DNA of 64,000 bases from Actinoplanes sp. DH11 (GTDB lineage Bacteria; Actinomycetota; Actinomycetes; Mycobacteriales; Micromonosporaceae). The translations under genes and the position numbers were made by a program. The notes beneath the pieces are model-generated. The model made no database searches. It had not been told where the DNA came from and was given only the letters and a program-made list of their open reading frames with translations. The stretch spans positions 62,001-126,000 of the forward strand of contig NZ_JAHWGU010000017.1 in NCBI RefSeq assembly GCF_020873875.1, given 5' to 3'. Position 1 is the stretch's first letter. Every line of letters begins with the position of its first letter. Shown here one piece after another: positions 24,566-32,954 of the stretch.

Positions 24566-25948
24566 GCTCTCCTGCTCGGCGGCGACGGCCAGCAGGGCGG
24601 CGTGCGTCTCGGACATGTCCTTGGCCACCGTCCTGCTGGCCAGCCAGTACATGATCCCCGTCGGGATGAAGAACAGCTGGAAGGCGGCCAGCCCGACCGC
24701 GTAGTTCAGCGGCGGCGGGAAGGCGCCGGCCAGGCCCCGGAAGGCGACGCCGACGAGCGCGTTGCCACCGGCCCGGCCGGCCCCGTTGATCAGGTTGCCG
24801 AGGCTGTAGACGGTGCCGCGGTGCTGCGGCGGGTTCACGTCGGCGATCATCGCGAACCAGTTCGGCGAGTTCGCCGACGTGAGCATCAGCGCGAAGATCG
24901 CGATGACCAGGCTGGCGGCCACGGTCGGCTCGGTCACCACGTTGGTCAGCACGCCGCGGATCACCGCGCCGGTGCCGGCGCCGTCCGGCACGGTGATCTT
25001 CATCGGGACGAAGAACAACACCACGTAGAAGGGCACGGCGGCGAGCACGCCGACGGCCGCGACCAGGGCACGACCCCGGGGTGTACGCCGTTGCAGCCGG
25101 TCACCCGCCAGCCCGCCGAGGATCGACAGCGCCGCGCCGACCTGGAAGACGGTGGCGAAGATGGTGCCCACCAGCACCGCCGTGCCCGTCGAGTAGCCCT
25201 GGTCCTCGGCCCGGGCCCGGAACAGGATCGGCAGCCAGACCAGCGAGCCGAAGGCGATCTGCGCGGTGCCGCCCTGCAGGATCAGCCAGATGTTGGTGCG
25301 CCGCTTCAGGATCAGCGGCAGGTCCTCGTGGTGGATCCGCTCGTCGTACTCGACGCCGTCCAGCTCCGGCTGGCTGTCGCCGCGCGGCACGTTGTAGGTG
25401 AGCAGGTAGGCGAGGGTGGCGACGACGCCGGCCGCCGCGGTCGCCAGGAACGGCCGCCGCCAGTCCTCGTGGCCGAGGATGCCGCCGACGAGGGTGCCGG
25501 CGAGCGTGCCGACACCCTGCGACAGACCCCAGAAACTCATCACCAGGCCCCGGCGGCGTGGCGAGATCAGATCGCTGACCACGGCGAAACTGACCGAGGC
25601 CACGCCGCCCAGCCCGAAGGCCGCGACCACCTGGGCGGTCAGGAAGGACGGGTAGCTCGTGGCGAGCCCGGACCAGGCGGTGCCGAGCACCCAGATCGCG
25701 GTCCCGGCCACGAGCACCGGCTTGCGGTCGGTGCGGTCACCGACGTACGCGAAACCGATCGCCGCCACCGCACTGATCAGGAACATCACCGTGGTCGCGA
25801 GCGCGATGTGCCCCTCGCCGACCGCCAGGTCCGCGCCGATGCTGCCGTAGAGCGGCGGCACGATGCCGATGGCGACGTTGTCCAGGGCGGCCAGGATCAC
25901 GAAGACCACCACGCTGTAGGCGCGGTGCGCCGGCCCGCCCCTGGACAT
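24473..25948 (-). CDS. MFS transporter
   Basis: 491 residues from ATG 25948; a TTG at 25984 would add 12 residues and place the start 14 bp after the pectate lyase stop. Twelve hydrophobic segments and motif A (YVGDRTDRKPVL) are present. A long central loop holds charged residues (LDGVEYDERIHHEDLP). It is in line with the pectin genes and may import or export a sugar derivative; the substrate is unknown. The 3' end overlaps the alpha-glucosidase gene antiparallel for 93 bp. Confidence 0.85.
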   Translation of the reverse strand: MSRGGPAHRAYSVVVFVILAALDNVAIGIVPPLYGSIGADLAVGEGHIALATTVMFLISAVAAIGFAYVGDRTDRKPVLVAGTAIWVLGTAWSGLATSYPSFLTAQVVAAFGLGGVASVSFAVVSDLISPRRRGLVMSFWGLSQGVGTLAGTLVGGILGHEDWRRPFLATAAAGVVATLAYLLTYNVPRGDSQPELDGVEYDERIHHEDLPLILKRRTNIWLILQGGTAQIAFGSLVWLPILFRARAEDQGYSTGTAVLVGTIFATVFQVGAALSILGGLAGDRLQRRTPRGRALVAAVGVLAAVPFYVVLFFVPMKITVPDGAGTGAVIRGVLTNVVTEPTVAASLVIAIFALMLTSANSPNWFAMIADVNPPQHRGTVYSLGNLINGAGRAGGNALVGVAFRGLAGAFPPPLNYAVGLAAFQLFFIPTGIMYWLASRTVAKDMSETHAALLAVAAEQESSADGPDGDVGGDPAVVVQGLAAEQDPGAVR

Positions 25949-25997
25949 CACCCGGTAGAGGTTATCCGTACCGCCGCTCGCCAACCCTGTTGCCGGA

Positions 25998-27467
25998 TCA
26001 GTTGCCGATGTTCGCCTGCGGACCGGCGTACTTGGCCAGCAGCGCGGGGACGTCCGCCGCCGGGTCCAGGGTGTACGCGTAGAAGCTCTTCGGATCGAAG
26101 GCGGAACCGTTCGTCTGCTGCTTGCCGCTGGAGTTCTTGACGATGCTGCCGCTCTGCTTGAGCTGGGCGGCCGCCGTGTCGTTGTAGTACGGGTTCGCGA
26201 CGTTGTCGAAGTAACTGTTCTCCAGGACCATCCTGGTGCCGCCGCGCGACAGGTTCCCGTACGACGTGATGTTCTGCATGTGGTTGTTGTAGAGGTGGGC
26301 GTACGCCACGTTGTCGGTGCTCGGGTTCCGCTGGCTGGTGTTCCTGATCCAGTTGTGGTGGATCGTCATCCGGGCCGTGAGGTTCTCGGTCCAGCCGATG
26401 CCGAAGGCCTTGTTGCCGGTGTCGAGCACGTTCCAGGACACGGTGAGGTACGTGGTGTCCTTCCGGCTGTCGATCATGCCGTCGTTCATCCGCGTGATCC
26501 GGTTGTGGTCGATCCAGATGTGGTCGGCGGTGTCCATCTGGATGCCGTCGTAGTCGAAGTCCTTGTCGTCCGGGTCGTCCTCGGTCATCTGGGTGTCCCG
26601 GATGGTGAGGTTCCGGATGATGACGTTGCGGACCCCGGCGCCGAGGAAGAACCCGCCGCCGACGATCTCCCCGCTGGTGCCGGCGCCGACGATCGTCTTG
26701 TTCGACTTGACCTTGAGTTCGGTGCCCTTCGGAGTGATCGTGATGGCGCCGGCCACCTTGATCACGTAGGGCTCGGTGGCGGTGACGTACCGGGTCAGGT
26801 CTGCCAGGTTCCGCACGGTGACCGTGGCGCCGGCCGCGCCGCCGGTGGTGCCGCCACCGGTCGCGGCGAAGCCGTCCGGAGTCGACGGCCAGGTGCGCCC
26901 GCTCGACGTCGGCGCCGGCGTCGCGGAGCCGGTGACCGGGGTGAACGCCCACTGCTTGTTCGAGTTCGCCGTGCAGGTCTCCTGGATGATCGACGCGCCG
27001 TTCGCGGTCGAGGCACCCTGGTCCGAGACACACAGGCCGCTGTTCACGTTGACGATCTGGAAGGTGCCGGCACCGGAGGCCACCACCTTCCACTGCTGAT
27101 TGGTCTGCGAACCGGCACAGCCCCACTGCTGCAGGCGCTGACCCGAAGTCTTCGAACCACCCGGCACGTCGACACACTTGCCACTGCCGACGTTCTTGAT
27201 CAAGAAATTGCTGCCCGACGCCACAAGCGTGAACTGCTGCCAGCCCGCGTTCGCGGTACAGCCCCACTGCTGGAGCGGGGCGCCGTTGTCCTTCGACGCG
27301 GCTGGCACGTCGATGCACTTGCCGCTCTTCTTCACGGCCAGCGTGTAGGTGGTGCCGGCCGTGGGAACGGCGGCCGCGTCCGACGGCAGCACGGCCCAGC
27401 CGATCAGGGCGGCCGGGACGGCCGTCACGACGGCCGCGAGGACGGCACGCTTCTTCGACATCTTCAT
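25998..27467 (-). CDS. secreted pectate lyase (PL1) with N-terminal ricin-type lectin module
   Basis: 489 residues. Signal peptide at about 1-33, a ricin B-type trefoil lectin module at about 38-170 (repeated LQQWGC, QTNQQW, GLCVSDQG), a Thr/Ser/Gly linker, then a PL1 right-handed beta-helix with HIWIDHNRITRMNDGMIDSR. The enzyme cleaves polygalacturonate by beta-elimination outside the cell; the lectin module should bind carbohydrate. Its ATG lies 2 bp upstream of the preceding gene's stop region, so both pectin genes form one operon. The lectin-coding 405 bp are nearly identical to those of the pectinesterase. Confidence 0.92.
   Translation of the reverse strand: MKMSKKRAVLAAVVTAVPAALIGWAVLPSDAAAVPTAGTTYTLAVKKSGKCIDVPAASKDNGAPLQQWGCTANAGWQQFTLVASGSNFLIKNVGSGKCVDVPGGSKTSGQRLQQWGCAGSQTNQQWKVVASGAGTFQIVNVNSGLCVSDQGASTANGASIIQETCTANSNKQWAFTPVTGSATPAPTSSGRTWPSTPDGFAATGGGTTGGAAGATVTVRNLADLTRYVTATEPYVIKVAGAITITPKGTELKVKSNKTIVGAGTSGEIVGGGFFLGAGVRNVIIRNLTIRDTQMTEDDPDDKDFDYDGIQMDTADHIWIDHNRITRMNDGMIDSRKDTTYLTVSWNVLDTGNKAFGIGWTENLTARMTIHHNWIRNTSQRNPSTDNVAYAHLYNNHMQNITSYGNLSRGGTRMVLENSYFDNVANPYYNDTAAAQLKQSGSIVKNSSGKQQTNGSAFDPKSFYAYTLDPAADVPALLAKYAGPQANIGN
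26931..27335 (-). repeat. 405-bp direct repeat, copy A (ricin module of pectate lyase)
   Basis: Matches 28358-28762 at a constant offset of 1427 bp, with only scattered single-base differences. It encodes the ricin-type lectin domain. Confidence 0.9.
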
Positions 27468-27469
27468 GA

Positions 27470-28903
27470 TCAACCCACCGGGTTCCAGTTGTCCGAGCCC
27501 GCGAGGTACTTCTGCGGGGTGTGGTTGGCAGCGGCCGACGCGCTCATCTGCGGCCGGTTGCTGTTCGTGGTGGCGCCCGCGCCGGTGTTCGCGTACTCGA
27601 AGAACCGGGCTTTCTGCCATGAGTTCGCGGACATGTCGGTCCACGGCTGGGCGGTCCGGACGGTCGCGCTCAGGGTGGTCTCGCGGAACAGCACCTGCGC
27701 GGCCGGGCCCCACGGGCGGCCGAGCTGGGTCGTGTTGTTCGTCGCGCCGGTCACCGTGGACCGGTGGATCAGGAAGCCGTACGGGTTGGCCGGGTCGGTC
27801 CGCGCCGCCGTGATCGGGCCGCCGCTGCTGCGCTTCTGGTGGATCCTGGTCGCGTCGAACACCGCGGTGCCGCCGCCGAAGATGAAGTCGACGGTGCCTT
27901 CGACGTAGGAGTTCTTGATGTACGAGCGCCCGCTGTTGACCAGCAGCGTGTCCTGCGCGCCGAGGAACCGGACGTTGTCGAGGACCAGCCTGTCGCCGCC
28001 CAGGTTCGCGGCCACCGCCTGGCTGCCCTCGCCGTAGTCGTTGGCGATCGTCAGGTTGCTCGCGATCAGGTCCTTGCCGTTGGCGAAGAAGGTCGCGCTG
28101 CCGGAGGTGCCGTAACCGCCGGCGTTGCTTCGGTTGTTCACGATCACCACGTCGTCGGCCGAGTCACCGCCGCCCCGGAGCGAGACGAACGGCTTGTTCG
28201 ACGGGACGGTCACGATCTCCCGGTAGGTGCCCGGCTTGATGGTGATGGTCCGGCGGCTCGTGTTGTTCGCCGGGACCGCGTCGATCGCGGCCTGCACGGT
28301 CCGGTAGGTGCCGGTGCCGTCGGCGGCGACCGTGAATCCGCCGGTGACCGGGCCGCCGGTGACCGGGGTGAACGCCCACTGCTTGTTCGAGTTCGCCGTG
28401 CAGGTCTCCTGGATGATCGACGCGCCGTTCGCGGTCGACGCTCCCTGGTCCGAGACACACAGGCCGCTGTTCACGTTGACGATCTGGAAGGTGCCGGTGC
28501 CGGAGGCCACCACCTTCCACTGCTGATTGGTCTGCGAACCGGCACAGCCCCACTGCTGCAGGCGCTGACCCGAGGCCTTCGAACCACCCGGCACGTCGAC
28601 ACACTTGCCGCTGCCGACGTTCTTGATCAAGAAATTGCTGCCCGACGCCACAAGCGTGAACTGCTGCCAGCCCGCGTTCGCGGTACAGCCCCACTGCTGG
28701 AGCAGGGCGCCGTTGTCCTTCGACGCGGCAGGCACATCGACACACTTGCCGCTCTTCTTCACCACCAACTGATACGTCACACCGGCGGCCGGGGCAGCCG
28801 CGGCGTTCGAGGGCAGCACGGCCCAGCCGATCAGGGCGGCGGGCACGAGCAGCGCGGCCGCGGCGCCGAGCAGCGTGCGCTTGCGAGATCGTCTCTCTGC
28901 CAC
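27470..28903 (-). CDS. secreted pectinesterase (CE8) with N-terminal ricin-type lectin module
   Basis: 477 residues. A signal peptide precedes a ricin-type lectin module (about 40-175), then a CE8 pectin methylesterase beta-helix. Catalytic motifs are GAQDTLL (Gln, Asp), GTVDFIFGGGTAVF (nucleophilic Asp) and LGRPWGP (Arg). It removes methyl esters from pectin, making substrate for the lyase encoded directly downstream. First gene of the pectin operon; its leader from 28904 probably carries the promoter. Confidence 0.93.
   Translation of the reverse strand: MAERRSRKRTLLGAAAALLVPAALIGWAVLPSNAAAAPAAGVTYQLVVKKSGKCVDVPAASKDNGALLQQWGCTANAGWQQFTLVASGSNFLIKNVGSGKCVDVPGGSKASGQRLQQWGCAGSQTNQQWKVVASGTGTFQIVNVNSGLCVSDQGASTANGASIIQETCTANSNKQWAFTPVTGGPVTGGFTVAADGTGTYRTVQAAIDAVPANNTSRRTITIKPGTYREIVTVPSNKPFVSLRGGGDSADDVVIVNNRSNAGGYGTSGSATFFANGKDLIASNLTIANDYGEGSQAVAANLGGDRLVLDNVRFLGAQDTLLVNSGRSYIKNSYVEGTVDFIFGGGTAVFDATRIHQKRSSGGPITAARTDPANPYGFLIHRSTVTGATNNTTQLGRPWGPAAQVLFRETTLSATVRTAQPWTDMSANSWQKARFFEYANTGAGATTNSNRPQMSASAAANHTPQKYLAGSDNWNPVG
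28358..28762 (-). repeat. 405-bp direct repeat, copy B (ricin module of pectinesterase)
   Basis: The partner of copy A at 26931-27335. Homology falls off sharply on both sides, where the signal peptides and catalytic domains differ. Confidence 0.9.
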
Positions 28904-28998
28904 TGCGGGTCCTTCCTACATGCGGGGATGCCGGCCGGGGACAGCCGGAGGTTCCGTGCAGGTAGATGCGGTGGCAGGGCGGGGACAACAGAAAACCG

Positions 28999-29054
28999 AA
29001 AAAAATCTCCCGCCCTCCCCGGCCACACGGTGGGTGCGGCGGGGAGGGCGGGAG
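28999..29054 (-). terminator. intrinsic terminator of the xyl operon
   Basis: On the minus strand a 15-bp stem (29040-29054 with 29007-29021) is followed by ATTTTTTT. Classic Rho-independent form, 30 bp after the xylB stop. It separates xylB from the pectin operon promoter. Confidence 0.92.
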
Positions 29055-29083
29055 AGAACAGCAGTGGTACGCGCGGACGCCCG

Positions 29084-30484
29084 TCAGCGGGCTCGGTCGA
29101 GCACCGCGTGCTGGGCTGCCGCGTACTGCTCGCGGATCAACGGGACGGGCTTGTCCTCGTACACCTCGGGGGTGGCCGCCGACCAGGCCGGCGCGGCGTC
29201 CCCGCCCAGGGCGACCCACGCGGCCTGCCGGGCTGCACCGTCGGCGACGTATTCACCGGGCGGCGGCACCAGGACCGGCTTGCCGAACAGCGCGGGGGCG
29301 ATGCGGCGGACCGCCTCGCTGCGGGCGCCACCGCCGACCAGGACGATCCGGTTGGCCTCGGCACCGTGGGCGACGAGGGCGTCCAGCCCGTCGGCGAGGG
29401 CGCAGAGCATCCCCTCGACGGCGGCCCGGGCCAGGTGCGCCGGGTCCGAGGTCTTGAGCGTGAGCCCGTGGATCGCGCCGGTGGCGTCCGGCCGGTTCGG
29501 GGTCCGCTCCCCCTCCAGGTACGGCACCAGGACCAGCCCGTCCGCGCCCGCCGGAGCGGTGAGCGCGAGCCGGGACAGCTCGTCGTGATCGACGCCGAGC
29601 AGCTTCGCGGCCGCGTCGAGCACCCGGGCCGCGTTGAGCGTCACCACGATCGGCAGGAACCGCCCGGTGGTGTCGGCGAAACCGGCCACCGTGCCGGTCG
29701 GGTCGACCGGCGCGACGTCCGAGGAGACGAAGACCGTGCCGGATGTGCCGATCGAGACGATCACGTCACCGGGGAGCGCGCCGGTGCCGAGGGCAGCCGC
29801 CGCGTTGTCACCGGCGCCCGGTCCCAGCGGCGCGCCGTTGGGCAGCCGGCCCGCGAGGCCTGTCGGACCCAGCACCTCGGGGACGCCGATCCGCCGGCCG
29901 AAACCGAGTTCCAGCAGGTCGTGCCGGTACTCGTTGGTCTTGGCCGACCAGTAGAGGGTGCCACTGGCGTCGCTGCGATCGGTCTTGATGTCGGCGATGT
30001 CCGTGGAACCGGACAGCTTCCAGGTCAGCCAGTCGTGCGGCAGGCAGACCGCGGCCACCCGCGCCGCGTTGGCCGGCTCGTTGCGGGCCAGCCAGCGCAG
30101 CTTGGTGAGCGTGAAGCTGGCGACCGGCACGATGCCGACCGCATCCGCCCACTTGTCGCCGCCACCGAGCTCGGAGATCAGGTCGGCGGCCGCGCCGGCG
30201 CTGCGTGTGTCGTTCCACAGCAGCGCCGGGCGGACCACCTCACCGTTCTCGTCCAGCGCGACCATGCCGTGCTGCTGACCGGCGACCGAGGCGGCGGCGA
30301 CGTCGTCCAGACCGCCGGCCTCCTCGATCGCGGTCCGCAGAGCGGCCCACCAGGCGTCCGGATGCACCTCGGTGCCGTCCGGATGGCTCGCCCGGCCCTG
30401 CCGGACCAGCGCGCCGGTCTCGGCGTCGCGGATCACGACCTTGCAGGACTGGGTCGAGCTGTCGATCCCGGCTACCAAAGCCAT
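29084..30484 (-). CDS. xylB: xylulokinase
   Basis: 466 residues of the FGGY kinase family. DSSTQSCKVVI is the N-terminal phosphate loop, GQQHGMV the substrate-binding motif, SIGTSGTVF and GGGARSEAVRR the ATP-domain motifs. It phosphorylates D-xylulose to xylulose 5-phosphate. It follows xylA after 2 bp, and the pair is terminated by a strong hairpin. Confidence 0.95.
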   Translation of the reverse strand: MALVAGIDSSTQSCKVVIRDAETGALVRQGRASHPDGTEVHPDAWWAALRTAIEEAGGLDDVAAASVAGQQHGMVALDENGEVVRPALLWNDTRSAGAAADLISELGGGDKWADAVGIVPVASFTLTKLRWLARNEPANAARVAAVCLPHDWLTWKLSGSTDIADIKTDRSDASGTLYWSAKTNEYRHDLLELGFGRRIGVPEVLGPTGLAGRLPNGAPLGPGAGDNAAAALGTGALPGDVIVSIGTSGTVFVSSDVAPVDPTGTVAGFADTTGRFLPIVVTLNAARVLDAAAKLLGVDHDELSRLALTAPAGADGLVLVPYLEGERTPNRPDATGAIHGLTLKTSDPAHLARAAVEGMLCALADGLDALVAHGAEANRIVLVGGGARSEAVRRIAPALFGKPVLVPPPGEYVADGAARQAAWVALGGDAAPAWSAATPEVYEDKPVPLIREQYAAAQHAVLDRAR

Positions 30485-30486
30485 GG

Positions 30487-31671
30487 TCAGCGGGCCCCGA
30501 GCAGGTGGTCGATGGCGAGCTGGTTGAGCTTCACGAAGCCGTAGCCCTTGGCGCCCACCGCGTCCGCGTCGTAGTCCTCGAAGGCGCTGCGGTCGGCGAG
30601 CAGCTCGGCGTAGCCCTCGCCGCTGTTGAGGGTGGGCTCACGGAGCTCGGCGACCTTGGACTCGGCGAGCGCGGCCTGCACCTCCGGGTCGGCGCGGAAC
30701 GCCTTGGCCCGCTCCTTGAGCAGCAGGTACATCCGGATGTTGGCCTTGGCCGACTCCCAGACACCGTCGTAGTCCTCGGTGCGCGACGGCTTGTAGTCGA
30801 AGTGGCGCGGGCCGTCGTAGGCCGGGCCGCCGTCGGGGCCGTTCTCCAGCAGGTCGACCAGGGAGAACGCGTTGAGCAGGTCACCGTGGCCGAAGACCAG
30901 GTCCTGGTCGAACTTGGGGCCGTGCTGACCGTTCAGGTCGATGTGGAACAGCTTCTTGTGCCAGAGCGCCTGGGCGATGCCCTGGGTGAAGTTGAGGTTC
31001 GACATCTGCTCGTGGCCCGTCTCCGGGTTGATGCCGAACAGCTCGGGGCGCTCCAGCTCCTGCACGAACGCGATGGCGTGGCCGGCGGTCGGGAGCAGGA
31101 TGTCGCCGCGGGGCTCGTTCGGCTTCGGCTCGATCGCGAAACGCAGGCCGTAGCCGCGGTCCTCGGAGTACTGCGCGAGCAGGTTGAGGGCCTCGCGGTA
31201 GCGGTCGAGGGCGGCGCCCACATCCTTGGCCGAGTCGTACTCGGCACCCTCGCGGCCGCCCCAGAGCACGAGGGTCTTGGCGCCCAGCTCGGCACCGAGG
31301 TCCATCTGCCGCATCACCTTGCGCAGCGCATAACGCCGGACGCTGCGGTCGTTGCTGGTGAAGCCGCCGTCCTTGAACACCGGGTGGGTGAACAGGTTGG
31401 TGGTCACCATCGGGACGATGAGACCGGTCTCGTCGAGAGCCTTCTTGAAGCCGGCGATGATGCCGTCGCGGGTCGCGGCGTCCGCGCCGAAGGGCACCAG
31501 GTCGTCGTCGTGGAACGTGATGCCGTAGGCACCGATCTCGGCGAGCTTGTGCACGGCCTCGACGGGGTCGAGGGCCTCGCGGGTGGCGTCACCGAACGCG
31601 TCACGAGCCTGCCAGCCGACGGTCCAGAGACCGAAGGAGAACTTGTCATCGCGTGTGGCCTGGACCGACAC
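30487..31671 (-). CDS. xylA: xylose isomerase
   Basis: 394 residues, the short (group I) actinobacterial type. Active-site His and Asp in FHDDDLVPFG, metal and substrate residues in IEPKPNEPRGD, and HIDLNGQHGPKFDQDL for the second metal. It converts D-xylose to D-xylulose in the cytosol. First gene of xylA-xylB; a divergent ROK repressor gene starts 73 bp away with an AT-rich operator candidate between. Confidence 0.97.
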   Translation of the reverse strand: MSVQATRDDKFSFGLWTVGWQARDAFGDATREALDPVEAVHKLAEIGAYGITFHDDDLVPFGADAATRDGIIAGFKKALDETGLIVPMVTTNLFTHPVFKDGGFTSNDRSVRRYALRKVMRQMDLGAELGAKTLVLWGGREGAEYDSAKDVGAALDRYREALNLLAQYSEDRGYGLRFAIEPKPNEPRGDILLPTAGHAIAFVQELERPELFGINPETGHEQMSNLNFTQGIAQALWHKKLFHIDLNGQHGPKFDQDLVFGHGDLLNAFSLVDLLENGPDGGPAYDGPRHFDYKPSRTEDYDGVWESAKANIRMYLLLKERAKAFRADPEVQAALAESKVAELREPTLNSGEGYAELLADRSAFEDYDADAVGAKGYGFVKLNQLAIDHLLGAR

Positions 31672-31690
31672 GGTTACCTCCGGGAAACGC

Positions 31691-31735
31691 GGTGGATTTG
31701 TTTATTGGTTGAATTATTTGACGCCGGTATGGCAT
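31691..31735. promoter_or_regulatory. AT-rich divergent promoter/operator region of xylA and the ROK gene
   Basis: The 73 bp between the divergent starts contain an unusually AT-rich stretch (31696-31720, including TTTATTGG and TTGAATTATTTG). This is the only such tract in the neighbourhood and is where a ROK-family xylose repressor would be expected to bind. No perfect palindrome is visible. Confidence 0.6.
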
Positions 31736-31744
31736 TGTCAAGAC

Positions 31745-32872
31745 GTGCCGGCCCGCCTGACCTCTCCCTCCAGTGCCCCCGTCCGGCAGTCGAGCGTGCG
31801 AGCCCATAATCTCGCGCTTGTCCTGCACACCGTGGCAAACAGCACAGATCGGCCATCTCGGGCTGCCGTCGCCGCCATCACCGGGTTGACCCGGGCCACC
31901 GTCTCCGCGCTCGTCGACGACCTCGTCGCCGGTGGCCTGCTCACCGAGGTCGAGCCACCACCGCGGACCGGGGCGGGCCGCCCCGCGGTGGGCCTGGCGG
32001 TCAGCGCGGCCGGCCCGGCCGGCCTCGGCCTCGAAATCAACGTCGACTACCTCGCGGCCTGCGTCGTCGACCTCACCGGCACCGTCCGGCAGCGCTTCGC
32101 CGAGCACGCCGACCAGCGCCCCGCCGACCCCGGGCAGGCGCTCACCATGCTGGGCCGCCTCGCCGCCCGGGCCCGGCTCGCCGCCGAGGCCGACGGCCTC
32201 ATCGTCGCCGGTGCCGCCCTCGCCGTGCCCGGCCTGGTCGCCGACGACGGACTCGTCCGGGTCGCCCCCAACCTGGGCTGGCAGGACGTGGACGCGCCGG
32301 CCCTGCTGGGGGCCGTCCCGGAGCTGGCCGACCTGCCGATCACGGTCGACAACGAGGCGAACCTGGCGGCACTCGGCGAGCTACGGGTCACTGGCGGCGA
32401 CCCCACCTTCCTCTACGTCTCCGGCGAGGTCGGCATCGGCGCGGGCCTGGTGCTCGGCGGCGAGCTCTACCGGGGCGTGCGCGGGTGGAGCGGCGAGATC
32501 GGGCACGTCACGGTCTTCCCGGACGGCCGGCCCTGCCGGTGCGGGGCGCGGGGCTGCCTGGAGCAGTACGCCGGGCAGGAGGCCCTGGCCGGCGACGAGC
32601 CGCTGGCCGCGGCGGCGCTCGGCATCGCCCTGTCCGCGGTGGTGAACCTGCTCGACGTACCGGTGATCGTGCTGGGCGGCGCCTACGCCCCGCTCTTCGC
32701 CACTCTGCGCCCCGGCATCGAGGAGGAGCTGGCCCGCCGGGTGCTGACCTCCGGGATGGCGCCGGTCGTGCTCCGGCCGGCCACGCTCGGGCCGGACGCC
32801 GCGATGCGCGGTGCGGCGGACACCGTCATCCGGGCGGTCCGCGACGACCCGGCGGCGTGGCTGCGCCGCTGA
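31745..32872 (+). CDS. xylR: ROK-family transcriptional repressor of xylose genes
   Basis: 375 residues from GTG 31745. N-terminal winged helix (RAAVAAITGLTRATVSALVDDLVAGGLLTE), then a ROK sugar-binding domain with the zinc motif CRCGARGCLEQYA and the phosphate-binding-like VTGGDP. The position, divergent from xylA, makes it the likely xylose-responsive repressor. The C-terminal half of the sugar kinase fold is present but shorter than in ROK kinases, as usual for the regulators. Confidence 0.88.
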   Translation: MPARLTSPSSAPVRQSSVRAHNLALVLHTVANSTDRPSRAAVAAITGLTRATVSALVDDLVAGGLLTEVEPPPRTGAGRPAVGLAVSAAGPAGLGLEINVDYLAACVVDLTGTVRQRFAEHADQRPADPGQALTMLGRLAARARLAAEADGLIVAGAALAVPGLVADDGLVRVAPNLGWQDVDAPALLGAVPELADLPITVDNEANLAALGELRVTGGDPTFLYVSGEVGIGAGLVLGGELYRGVRGWSGEIGHVTVFPDGRPCRCGARGCLEQYAGQEALAGDEPLAAAALGIALSAVVNLLDVPVIVLGGAYAPLFATLRPGIEEELARRVLTSGMAPVVLRPATLGPDAAMRGAADTVIRAVRDDPAAWLRR

Positions 32873-32906
32873 CCGCGGGCTTCGCCACGTTCCAGCCGGT
32901 AACGCC

Positions 32907-32940
32907 ATCGGCCGCCGCCCCTGAGGGGACGGCGGCCGAT
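32907..32940. terminator. bidirectional terminator
   Basis: ATCGGCCGCCG at 32907-32917 pairs with CGGCGGCCGAT at 32930-32940, with four further C-G pairs inside. It lies between the convergent ROK and VWA genes. Confidence 0.85.
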
Positions 32941-32954
32941 TCGCGGTGGATCGA

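Noticed and set aside
27764..30544. 926-residue plus-strand frame antisense to pectinesterase and xylB
   Set aside because: High-GC shadow; the minus-strand genes have complete catalytic motifs.
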